A stretch of 18,450 nucleotides of DNA from Bacteroidota bacterium. Its GTDB lineage: Bacteria; Bacteroidota; Bacteroidia; Chitinophagales; Chitinophagaceae. Positions 1 to 6,656 of this stretch are shown here, piece after piece. Every line of letters starts with the position of its first letter. Position 1 is the stretch's first letter. Both the position numbers and the translations under genes were made by a program. Location of the stretch: positions 1-18,450 of the forward strand of contig JAEZCV010000027.1 in the NCBI GenBank assembly GCA_023429985.1. The letters run 5' to 3'. The notes under the pieces were generated by a model. It was given only the letters and a program-made list of their open reading frames with translations, did no database searches and was not told where the DNA came from.

Positions 1-1
1 T

Positions 2-148
2 GATCGGCTGTCCGCTAAAAAGATGAAAATCTTGATAAAATTGAAATGTAAGGTCTCAATTAATGAATTTCCGCCAAACCTAGGTTCCAAGAAGCTTTTA
101 GAAGAATCAATAAATTTTTACCGGACAACAGTGAATGGTGAATGGTGA
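2..148 (+). CDS. Possible 3' end of a gene entering from the left edge (hypothetical)
   Basis: An open frame runs from the left edge with no stop until TGA at 146-148. If it is coding, this is a C-terminal tail of at least 48 residues. An internal ATG at 23 would give a 41-residue product starting MKILIKLKCK and ending VNGEW. The last codons are built from the GTGAATG repeat at 131-151, so the repeat may have extended or created the terminus. I recognise no family. The alternative is that the frame is open by chance in AT-rich intergenic DNA. The sequence left of the window would decide this. Confidence 0.3.
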   Translation, partial: DRLSAKKMKILIKLKCKVSINEFPPNLGSKKLLEESINFYRTTVNGEW

Positions 149-151
149 GTA
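131..151. repeat. Short tandem 7-bp repeat (GTGAATG)
   Basis: Two exact copies of GTGAATG (131-137 and 138-144) are followed by a degenerate third copy, GTGAGTA (145-151). They lie 13 bp before a second, different repeat tract. This looks like a microsatellite-type sequence in an intergenic region. Confidence 0.7.
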
Positions 152-163
152 GCTGGGAAAATA

Positions 164-218
164 CTAAACCCTAAACTCTAAAATCTAAACTAAACTCTAA
201 ACTAAACTCTAAACCTAA
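164..218. repeat. Degenerate CTAAAC repeat tract
   Basis: The tract starts with 7-bp units (CTAAACC, CTAAACT, CTAAAAT). It becomes two exact copies of the 12-mer CTAAACTAAACT (185-196 and 197-208), then CTAAAC (209-214) and CTAA. It lies 36 bp before the acyltransferase start. The core CTAAAC is the reverse complement of the GTTTAG core of the larger array at 7731-7826. Apart from the possible partial gene and the two repeats, the first 253 bp hold nothing else I can support, and I see no convincing promoter. Confidence 0.8.
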
Positions 219-253
219 GGCAACTTTCCGCAACAATCCCTTAATTTAAGTCC

Positions 254-1213
254 GTGTTTTACCAGTTGATGAAATTATACGGGAGGTTTGCCATTAAATT
301 GTATTGTACCAGGCTGGTGGTGAATAAACCTGAATTACTAGAAGGAAACGGCCCGGTTTTGTTTGCCGCCAATCATCCCAATTCGTTTTTAGATGGCGTG
401 ATCCTTACCACTATACATAAACATGCTGTGTATTCGCTGGCGCGCGGGGATGTTTTTAAAAATGGGAACGCCAATAAATTCCTGCGCTATATGAAACTGT
501 TGCCGGTTTACAGGACCAGCGAGGGCGTAGAAAACCTGGAACATAATTACACAACTTTTGCTTCCTGCCTGCAAGCATTTGAAGAGGGGCATACTGTTTT
601 AATTTTCAGTGAAGGAAGATGCGAAAATGAATGGCATTTAAGGCCATTAAAAAAAGGCACAGCGCGTCTTGCGCATGCGGCCTGGCAAAAAGGTATTCCA
701 CTTAAGGTAATTCCACTTGGAATTAATTACAGTGCATTTTATAGCTTCGGCAAGGAAGTTCATTTGCTTTTTGGAACACCCATTACCAGGGAAACAATCA
801 TTGAAGAAAATTCCGAAGGAAAGAAACACCTTGATTTTAATGAGCAACTGAATGCACAATTAAAGAACCTGGTGTATGAAATTGATGAAAAGGATGATGT
901 AAAAAGAAAAAGAATATTTTCTATACGGATAAAGCCCTCATTTTATTTTTTAGCATTACCCGCGCTTGCAGGCTTTATCCTTCATGCGCCATTTTATTTT
1001 TTAATGAAGATGATCACCCTTGCAAAATTTAATAACAGCGGGCATTACGATTCTGTATTGGTAAGTTTAGTTTTCTTTGGTTATCCGATTTATGTTTTAT
1101 TTCTTACCATTTTACTGGTAATTTTTTTTGGATCACCAGGGATTTTGGCTTTCATTCTTCTTCCATTGCTGGCATGGTGTACAATACAGGTCAAATACCA
1201 GCTTGACTTTTAA
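254..1213 (+). CDS. PlsC-like membrane acyltransferase (1-acylglycerol-3-phosphate acyltransferase family)
   Basis: Expected to transfer an acyl chain to a glycerophosphate-type or other lipid acceptor at the inner membrane. The catalytic block is NHPNSFLD at residues 40-47. His and Asp are separated by five residues, as in some family members, instead of the usual four. The second hallmark, FSEGRCENEWHLRPLKKG, is at about 118-135 and corresponds to the FPEG substrate-binding motif. A PLGINYS segment follows. The C-terminal third (about 225-315) is strongly hydrophobic, with two or three likely membrane segments. The listed start is GTG at 254. ATG at 269 gives MKLYGRF and is an equally good start. 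The 3' end overlaps the convergent methyltransferase gene by 23 bp. The acceptor is not predictable, and a role in ornithine or other amino lipids is also possible. Confidence 0.85.
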   Translation: MFYQLMKLYGRFAIKLYCTRLVVNKPELLEGNGPVLFAANHPNSFLDGVILTTIHKHAVYSLARGDVFKNGNANKFLRYMKLLPVYRTSEGVENLEHNYTTFASCLQAFEEGHTVLIFSEGRCENEWHLRPLKKGTARLAHAAWQKGIPLKVIPLGINYSAFYSFGKEVHLLFGTPITRETIIEENSEGKKHLDFNEQLNAQLKNLVYEIDEKDDVKRKRIFSIRIKPSFYFLALPALAGFILHAPFYFLMKMITLAKFNNSGHYDSVLVSLVFFGYPIYVLFLTILLVIFFGSPGILAFILLPLLAWCTIQVKYQLDF

Positions 1214-2012
1214 CTGGCTTCAGTATTTTAATGGAATAAACCATGGGAAATTTGTCTTCCAATCCTTTTACACGGTAATTACCATCATCTCCTTTTACAA
1301 GATTATTAAAACAACTGTAGGGTGAATAAGTAAACTCGTTAAGAAATTGCAGATGCAAACCTTGTGAAAGCAAAGCATTTAACACTTCGCCCAGTCCATG
1401 ATTCCATGAATATTCTTTTCCCTGCAAATCTGCTTCGCGATCGGCATAGGTTCCCTGCATTTGAACTGTTATCAACTCCCGGTTCTGGTAATAATATTTG
1501 ATGGCATTAAAATCTTCATCCATCATCCATACAACAGGATGAAATTCGGCCATGTAAAAAAATCCGCCGGGCTTAAGATATTTAGCAATCAGTTGCGCCC
1601 ATGCATTTAAATCGGGAAGCCAGCCAATAACACCATAGGATGTAAATACAATATCGAATGTTTCATTTACATGCTGCTCAAGGTCATAAACATTGCAGCA
1701 AATAAATGTTGCATCAAGACCAAGCTGCTCATTCAAACTTTTTGCTTCTTCAATAGCGGCATCGGAAAAATCAATCCCTGTAACTTTTGCGCCGGCTCTT
1801 GCCATTGATAAACTGTCCATTCCAAAATGGCATTGAAGGTGCAGTATTTTCTTTCCTTTCAGGTCACCAAGTTCTGAAGTTTCAATTGGAGTAAGCGATG
1901 ATTTTCCATCCAAAAAAGAAGGAAGGTCATAGAATTCTGAATCTTTATGAATGGGCGTTTTATTGTTCCAGAGTGCTTTGTTTGCCTCGAAATATTCCGC
2001 GTACTGTTTCAT
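1191..2012 (-). CDS. Class I SAM-dependent methyltransferase
   Basis: A cytoplasmic protein of 273 residues with the Rossmann methyltransferase pattern. The motif I region is ILHLQCHFGMDSLSMARAG at about 56-74, a known variant in which the usual acidic-GxGxG loop reads LQCHFGMD. The acidic residue that ends strand 2 is D81, in VTGIDFS. A KPGGFFYMAEFHP segment (about 147-159) forms the post-catalytic strands. The substrate is not predictable. Its ATG begins on the base after the TAA stop of the upstream amidohydrolase, so translation is probably coupled and it is the last gene of that operon. No terminator is visible at its end, which overlaps the convergent acyltransferase gene. Confidence 0.88.
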   Translation of the reverse strand: MKQYAEYFEANKALWNNKTPIHKDSEFYDLPSFLDGKSSLTPIETSELGDLKGKKILHLQCHFGMDSLSMARAGAKVTGIDFSDAAIEEAKSLNEQLGLDATFICCNVYDLEQHVNETFDIVFTSYGVIGWLPDLNAWAQLIAKYLKPGGFFYMAEFHPVVWMMDEDFNAIKYYYQNRELITVQMQGTYADREADLQGKEYSWNHGLGEVLNALLSQGLHLQFLNEFTYSPYSCFNNLVKGDDGNYRVKGLEDKFPMVYSIKILKPVKSQAGI

Positions 2013-3197
2013 TTAATTGCATTGATCTTCTTCAACTTTCCCGTTTATAATTACCATGCATACTTTGGTAATGTATTCAAAAGGATCGCCATTGAATAAA
2101 ACCAGGTCGGCATCTTTTCCTTTTTCAATTGAACCGATCCTTTTATCCATGCCCAGTAATTTTGCAGGTTGGATGGTTATCGCTTTCAATGCATCTTCAA
2201 AAGATAATCCATGGATCATGGCAGCTGCTGCTTCGTACAAAACAACTCTTGATTTAGGAACATAATTTTCAAACCCGCTTTCAATGGAAACCGGTATGCC
2301 TGCACGCGTCAGTATGGCTGCATTCTCCATGGTCATGTTCACCATTTCGCCGCCCGCTCTTGCCATGGTTGGGTGTACAATGATCTCTGCACCGGAGGCC
2401 TTTACATGGTCAATCAAACGATAAGCTTCTGCCGCACCTTCAATAACAAGTTTTAAATTAAACTCTTTGGCAAGACGGATAGCAGACATGATATCGGTGG
2501 CGGTATTGGCGGAGATAAGTGCTTTGATCTCTCCTCTTAATAATTGCTGAAGCGTGATAAGTTTAAGGTCAGGTGCTTTTGACGTGTCTTTAGAACGCAG
2601 GGAGGACCTGGCCTTGATCAACTCTGATCTTAACATGGCAATTTGTTTACTCCTGTTTCCCGGTGACGGATAAACAGACGAAACCAAAGGGCCTAATGTA
2701 ATGGCCACCATGGCAAGGGGTTGCAGCATGGCATCTTCTGCAATGCCCGGATGTGTTTTAATGATCATGGTTTGTCCGCTTGACAAAGCGCCAATTCCAT
2801 GACCCGTGTGTAAAGTTGTAACGCCATTCCGTCTCAGGTGCTGAATCAATTTATCTTCAGGGTTATAGGCATCAATGGCACGCAGTTCAGGTTGAATGGG
2901 AGACGATCGTTCGATCTGGTTCTGATCTGATGGAACATTATAAGCACCCGAAAGACCAACAGTGCTTCTTGCATCTATCAGTCCGGGTGTAACAACTTTA
3001 GCATGATAAACTTTATAATTTGATGGAATGGAAATGCCTGTTCCCACATTTTCAATTTTCCCGTTTTTGATCAGCACAACTCCATTGGATACAGGTTTAC
3101 CTGCCATGGTATAAATAGTATCGGCTTTAACTGCAATTTGAGCAAAAGCAAAAGAGCAAACCAGTGAAAAAACAGATGATATGGTAATCTTTTTCAT
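2013..3197 (-). CDS. Exported amidohydrolase-fold protein lacking the metal site (likely pseudoenzyme)
   Basis: The protein has 394 residues. A signal peptide spans about residues 1-20, ending AFA-Q. The rest aligns along its length with the neighbouring amidohydrolase (imidazolonepropionase-related, COG1228-like). Shared landmarks are VLIKNGKI, TPGLIDA, GVTTLHTG, LSSGQT, SAIRLAKEF, ALKAITIQPA and GSIEKGKDADLVLFNGDPF. Each metal-ligand motif of the neighbour is replaced here: HSH by R77-S-T79, HFHTH by ISANT (228-232), HH by E253-G254, and HTDD by a segment beginning ESG (306-308). It may be a non-catalytic partner or scaffold of the active paralogue, or it may bind a substrate without hydrolysis. 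The gap to the upstream gene is 6 bp, and its stop abuts the methyltransferase start. Confidence 0.85.
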   Translation of the reverse strand: MKKITISSVFSLVCSFAFAQIAVKADTIYTMAGKPVSNGVVLIKNGKIENVGTGISIPSNYKVYHAKVVTPGLIDARSTVGLSGAYNVPSDQNQIERSSPIQPELRAIDAYNPEDKLIQHLRRNGVTTLHTGHGIGALSSGQTMIIKTHPGIAEDAMLQPLAMVAITLGPLVSSVYPSPGNRSKQIAMLRSELIKARSSLRSKDTSKAPDLKLITLQQLLRGEIKALISANTATDIMSAIRLAKEFNLKLVIEGAAEAYRLIDHVKASGAEIIVHPTMARAGGEMVNMTMENAAILTRAGIPVSIESGFENYVPKSRVVLYEAAAAMIHGLSFEDALKAITIQPAKLLGMDKRIGSIEKGKDADLVLFNGDPFEYITKVCMVIINGKVEEDQCN

Positions 3198-3203
3198 TTT
3201 AAA

Positions 3204-4496
3204 TTATTGATGGTCATCTTCATGTGTATGCAATTCGCCACGATCGGGACTGTAAACTCCAAATCCCCCTACAGCAAATGCTTTATCCGCGGGGTTTGAA
3301 AGATCGAATCTTTTAAATCCTTCCACCCATGTTTCTAACACTCTTGTATAAACGCTGAAAGGATCGCCCGAAAGAATTACGAAGTCGGCATCTTTTCCTG
3401 GTTGCAGGCTTCCAACAGAGGAAGAGAGATCCAGCATTTCAGCTCCGTTAATGGTAAGTGCTTTTAAAGCTTCCTTTCGGCTCATTCCCTCTTTCACACT
3501 CATAGCTGCAGACCTTAAAATAAAACGCGAATCGGTAATGCCATCATCAGTGTGGATGGCAGTTAAAATACCGGCTTTCTCCAATGCACCTCCGTTTCCA
3601 TGCCATAGATTAATGGCTTCTTCTTTTCCGCCGGGAGCATCAATATTGATTATTGAACAGGGAATTTTTGCATCCGCAATCTGCTTTGCAACGAGGTAGG
3701 CTTCAGTTACATGATGAAGCACAATTCGAAATCCAAATTCTTTTGCAATACGCATGGCCGTTAGTATGTCGTAAGCCTTATGTGTATGGAAATGAACGAT
3801 GCGTTTTCCTTCCAGAACTTCCACAAGTGATTCCATGCGCAGGTCGCGTTCAGGAAGTTTAGTACTGTCATTGCCTGCGCGCCTGATCTTCTTCCTGTAT
3901 TCAACGGCTTTCATAAACAGGTCGCGGTCCATAGCTGCCGATTTAGACCTTGTGCCCGGGAAGCCCGGAGTTGAACGAATGGAATTAGTGCCGTTAGCCA
4001 TTTTCAATCCGCCATAAACACCTTTTTCATTCGTGATCAGGAGATCTTCGATTACGATAGCAGGACGCATTTTTACATAAATGGTTTGTCCGCTCATTAG
4101 GTGCCCCGAGCCGGGCATAAGGTTGATGGTAGTGATGCCACCGGCGAGTGCTTTTTTAAATCCATCACTTGTAGGATTAACTGCATCCAATGCACGCGTA
4201 TCAGGATTCAGTGCAGCGGAATTATCACCTCCTGCAGGTCCACCCAAATGAGAGTGGGTATCTACAATACCCGGAATGATAACTTTACCTGTAACATCAA
4301 TTATTTGTGCCGATGAGGGAACAGGTGTTTGCGCATTTCCTACAGAAAGGATTTTCCCATTTTGAATTAACAGAACTCCATTGGGAATGGAATCGCCATT
4401 GGAAGTATAGATCAATGCACCTTTAAAAGCAATAGGTGACGACTGGCTGAAAGCAATTGCAGGAAATAAAAGAATGCCTAAAAGGATCTTTTTCAT
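3204..4496 (-). CDS. Exported metal-dependent amidohydrolase
   Basis: A 430-residue protein of the amidohydrolase superfamily, COG1228 (imidazolonepropionase and relatives). It hydrolyses C-N bonds, probably in the periplasm, and the substrate is unknown (dipeptide-like or cyclic amides are typical). I chose ATG at 4496 because MKKILLGILLFPAIAFSQ then forms a clean signal peptide. A start 36 bp further upstream (4532) would mask it. The metal ligands look complete: HSH at 81-83, HFHTH at 235-239, HH at 261-262 and HTDD at 315-318. The C-terminal GKDADFVILSGDPF motif is typical of the outer beta domain. The tail ends in a His/Asp-rich segment (HTHEDDH). It is first in an operon with its inactive-looking paralogue and a methyltransferase. 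A terminator upstream separates it from tsf, but I cannot point to a promoter. Confidence 0.9.
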   Translation of the reverse strand: MKKILLGILLFPAIAFSQSSPIAFKGALIYTSNGDSIPNGVLLIQNGKILSVGNAQTPVPSSAQIIDVTGKVIIPGIVDTHSHLGGPAGGDNSAALNPDTRALDAVNPTSDGFKKALAGGITTINLMPGSGHLMSGQTIYVKMRPAIVIEDLLITNEKGVYGGLKMANGTNSIRSTPGFPGTRSKSAAMDRDLFMKAVEYRKKIRRAGNDSTKLPERDLRMESLVEVLEGKRIVHFHTHKAYDILTAMRIAKEFGFRIVLHHVTEAYLVAKQIADAKIPCSIINIDAPGGKEEAINLWHGNGGALEKAGILTAIHTDDGITDSRFILRSAAMSVKEGMSRKEALKALTINGAEMLDLSSSVGSLQPGKDADFVILSGDPFSVYTRVLETWVEGFKRFDLSNPADKAFAVGGFGVYSPDRGELHTHEDDHQ

Positions 4497-4554
4497 TTGA
4501 AAGTTTTGGCTTTTATAAATGTAATTAAACAAATGGCTATAAAAATCAGGGCAT

Positions 4555-4585
4555 AAAAAAAGGCTTCCCGATTGGGAGGCCTTTT
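4555..4585 (-). terminator. Intrinsic terminator of the ribosomal protein/tsf operon
   Basis: Arms 4558-4569 and 4574-4585 form a 12-position stem with one mismatch and a 4-nt loop. Read on the minus strand, the 3' arm runs directly into a U tract (six T from 4561 to 4556). It lies 19 bp past the tsf stop and before the amidohydrolase gene, so it should end the rplM-rpsI-rpsB-tsf transcript. Confidence 0.85.
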
Positions 4586-4603
4586 AAGAATTATATGGTT
4601 GAA

Positions 4604-5443
4604 TTAACCTAAGGCAACGCGTTTGAATTCGATAACCTTAAGATCGGAGCCTGCAGATTTTAAATAATCGCCAACAGATTTAGAACTGTCCTTTACAAAA
4701 GGCTGGGCCATTAAAGTGCTTTCTTTAAAGAAGGCATTTAATTTTCCTTCGGCGATCTTCGACATCATGTCTTCGGATTTACCGGCCATTTTTGGATCGG
4801 CTTTCATTTGTTCCATAACGATGCTTCTTTCGCGTTCAACAGTTTCGGTAGAAACTGAATCGGCATCAACAGCAACAGGATTCATGGCAGCGATCTGCAT
4901 AGCGATATCTTTTCCTGCTTCACCGGCATCTTTATTAAATGCCACCAGAACACCCATACGGTAAGCACCGTGAATGTAAGAAGCAACATAAGGCGCTTCC
5001 ACTCTTTCAAAGCGGGCCACACCAATTTTTTCACCGATGGAAGCCAGTTTGTCGTTGATAAGATCGGAAACCTTAGCACCATTAACTGTTACTTCATTCA
5101 GTTCTTCGGCGCTTTTAACGTTGTTGGCAACGGCTGCATCGGCAATGCTTTGAGCAAATGCAACGAAGTCGGCGTTCTTTGAAACGAAGTCTGTTTCGCA
5201 GGAAATGGTAACAATAAAACCGGTTTTGTTATCGGAAGTTGTTTTTGCGATTACAACACCTTCTTTAGCTTCACGGTCGCTGCGTTTGGCAGCCACTTTC
5301 TGGCCTTGTTTACGTAACCAGTCGATAGCAGCTTCAAAATCACCACCTGTTTCTGTAAGGGCTTTGCGACAGTCCATCATACCTGCGCCGGTTGCCTGGC
5401 GAAGTTTATTGATATCCTGTGCGGTTATTGTTGCAGTAGACAT
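4604..5443 (-). CDS. tsf: Translation elongation factor Ts
   Basis: Nucleotide exchange factor that releases GDP from EF-Tu in the cytoplasm. The N-terminal UBA-like domain (about 5-47) contains ITAQDINKLRQATGAGMMDC. The EF-Tu-contacting TDFV motif is at 84-87, in CETDFVSKNADFV. The core domain carries the conserved KFLR-like and dimerisation regions in diverged form. The length of 279 residues is normal. The start at 5443 (MSTATITAQD) is chosen over an in-frame start 81 bp upstream, because that extension would translate the palindromic repeat at 5470-5485 (residues PAGRQV) and is absent from the family. It lies 196 bp downstream of rpsB and is last in the operon. Confidence 0.97.
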   Translation of the reverse strand: MSTATITAQDINKLRQATGAGMMDCRKALTETGGDFEAAIDWLRKQGQKVAAKRSDREAKEGVVIAKTTSDNKTGFIVTISCETDFVSKNADFVAFAQSIADAAVANNVKSAEELNEVTVNGAKVSDLINDKLASIGEKIGVARFERVEAPYVASYIHGAYRMGVLVAFNKDAGEAGKDIAMQIAAMNPVAVDADSVSTETVERERSIVMEQMKADPKMAGKSEDMMSKIAEGKLNAFFKESTLMAQPFVKDSSKSVGDYLKSAGSDLKVIEFKRVALG

Positions 5444-5469
5444 AAGAATTAATTTGAAAGTTAAGATAA

Positions 5470-5485
5470 CCTGCCGGCCGGCAGG
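5470..5485. repeat. 16-bp perfect palindrome, dispersed-repeat type
   Basis: CCTGCCGGCCGGCAGG is its own reverse complement. It sits between rpsB and tsf, 27 bp before the tsf start. On the minus strand it is followed by TTATCT, as is the related imperfect copy at 7959-7983, so the two look like members of one interspersed palindromic family. In the transcript it could form a hairpin between rpsB and tsf. Confidence 0.75.
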
Positions 5486-5639
5486 CGGGTTTGGAAATTT
5501 GAAAATAGCGTTGAGGCCATGCAAATGCCCAATTTATATTCTGCAGTTGAAGAGTGCGACGCAACAACAGCTTAATAGAATTACTGATGCTGGTTTCATC
5601 ATTCAACTTTTTTGATAAAGAGCAGTTGTGAATGGAAAA

Positions 5640-6563
5640 TTATCTTCCACCACCCGGGCGACGTGCACCACCGCCTCCGCCCTGCGGCGTACGACGACGT
5701 TGACCACCTGCACCACCGGCACCTGGTCCGCGACCTGCACCACCGGTTCCGGCAGCACCACGACCACGACCACGGCCACCTTCAGCGTTCGCTTCAGCTT
5801 CCAGGCGGGCAGCTCTTTTTTCGTTTTCCTGGTCGGTAACGTTATCATCGCCTTCTTCATCTTTAGCAGCCTGGCGTTCGGCCAAACCTTCTGCAATAGC
5901 AGCAGTGATGTAGTTGGTAATGATGGCTATTGATTTGGTAGCATCGTCGTTTGCAGGAATAGAAAAATCAACTTTATTAGGATCGCAGTTGGTATCAACC
6001 ACACCAAAAGTTGTTACACCCAGGCGTTTGGCTTCGGCCAGTGCGATGTGTTCGTGCCCGATATCAACAATGAACAAAGCTGCAGGCACACGACCCAGTT
6101 GGGCGATACCACCTAAAACTTTTTCCATCTTTTCCTTATCGCGGGTAAGGGTAAGGCGTTCTTTTTTGGTAATAGAATCGAAAGAGCCGTCGCCCAGCAT
6201 TTTTTCTATGCTTTGCATTTTCTTTACGCTCTTGCGAACAGTATTGAAATTGGTAAGCATACCACCTAACCAGCGTTCTGTAACATAAGGCATGTTCACG
6301 CGCTGTGCACATTCGGTAACGATATCTTTTGCCTGCTTTTTAGTGCCGACGAAAAGAATTTTTTTACCGCTGCGGGCAATTGCTTTCAAAGCTGCTGCAG
6401 TTTCCTGGAGCGCTTCGGTAGTTTTATTAAGGTCAATGATGTGAATACCTTTCTTCTCGGCGAAGATGTAAGGCAACATCTTTGGGTTCCACTTCTTTTT
6501 CAGGTGTCCAAAGTGTACACCGGCTTCGAGTAGCTGCTGTTGCAACGAAGTGTTTTGTTCCAT
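5640..6563 (-). CDS. rpsB: Small-subunit ribosomal protein S2 (uS2) with an Arg/Gly-rich tail
   Basis: Component of the 30S subunit, needed to bind S1 or its equivalent and to assemble the platform. Family signatures are EAGVHFGHLKKKWNPKM near the N-terminus, TERWLGGMLTNFNTVRKS in the middle, and PAALFIVDIGHEHIALAEA. The start at 6563 (MEQNTSLQQQ) fits the family. An upstream ATG at 6611 would add 16 unrelated residues. At 307 residues it is longer than the usual 230-270. An acidic/charged linker (about 235-261) leads into a 46-residue tail (262-307) made almost only of Gly, Arg, Ala and Pro, with RGRGRG and RRR clusters. The DNA of the tail is markedly richer in GC than the rest of the gene. 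Confidence 0.96.
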   Translation of the reverse strand: MEQNTSLQQQLLEAGVHFGHLKKKWNPKMLPYIFAEKKGIHIIDLNKTTEALQETAAALKAIARSGKKILFVGTKKQAKDIVTECAQRVNMPYVTERWLGGMLTNFNTVRKSVKKMQSIEKMLGDGSFDSITKKERLTLTRDKEKMEKVLGGIAQLGRVPAALFIVDIGHEHIALAEAKRLGVTTFGVVDTNCDPNKVDFSIPANDDATKSIAIITNYITAAIAEGLAERQAAKDEEGDDNVTDQENEKRAARLEAEANAEGGRGRGRGAAGTGGAGRGPGAGGAGGQRRRTPQGGGGGARRPGGGR

Positions 6564-6597
6564 TTTATTGAGTTGATGTATTTTAAAATTTTTAGTA

Positions 6598-6649
6598 AAG
6601 GTTCCGGGCAATGGTTATGATAAATGCTGAACCAGGGACCGGGAACCTT
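6598..6649 (-). other. Long intercistronic hairpin between rpsI and rpsB
   Basis: Outer arms 6598-6605 and 6642-6649 pair over 8 bp (AAGGTTCC with GGAACCTT). After one C-C mismatch they continue with further G-C pairs, and an inner GGTT/AACC pairing is possible. There is no proper U tract after it, so a simple terminator is unlikely. RNA processing or a leader element controlling rpsB is possible. A member of a dispersed repeat family is the alternative. Confidence 0.5.
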
Positions 6650-6656
6650 AAAACAA

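Noticed and set aside
164..218. Telomere-like CCCTAAA sequence
   Set aside because: Only one CCCTAAA-like unit occurs. The tract is irregular and the context is an ordinary bacterial chromosome.
3451..4316. Several + strand frames over the amidohydrolase gene
   Set aside because: They overlap a clear, well-aligned family protein on the other strand and show no family motif of their own.
4511..4534. Promoter for the amidohydrolase operon (TTTG with TATAAAAG)
   Set aside because: The spacing is only 12 bp and the second element does not match TAnnTTTG.
5444..5524. N-terminal extension of EF-Ts from an ATG at 5524
   Set aside because: It translates the palindromic repeat and adds 27 residues absent from the family. 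The start at 5443 gives the standard N-terminus.
5612..5933. Long + strand frames opposite the end of rpsB, rich in Thr or His/Arg
   Set aside because: They are antisense images of the Gly/Arg-rich S2 tail. The GC-rich low-complexity codons leave no stops in other frames.
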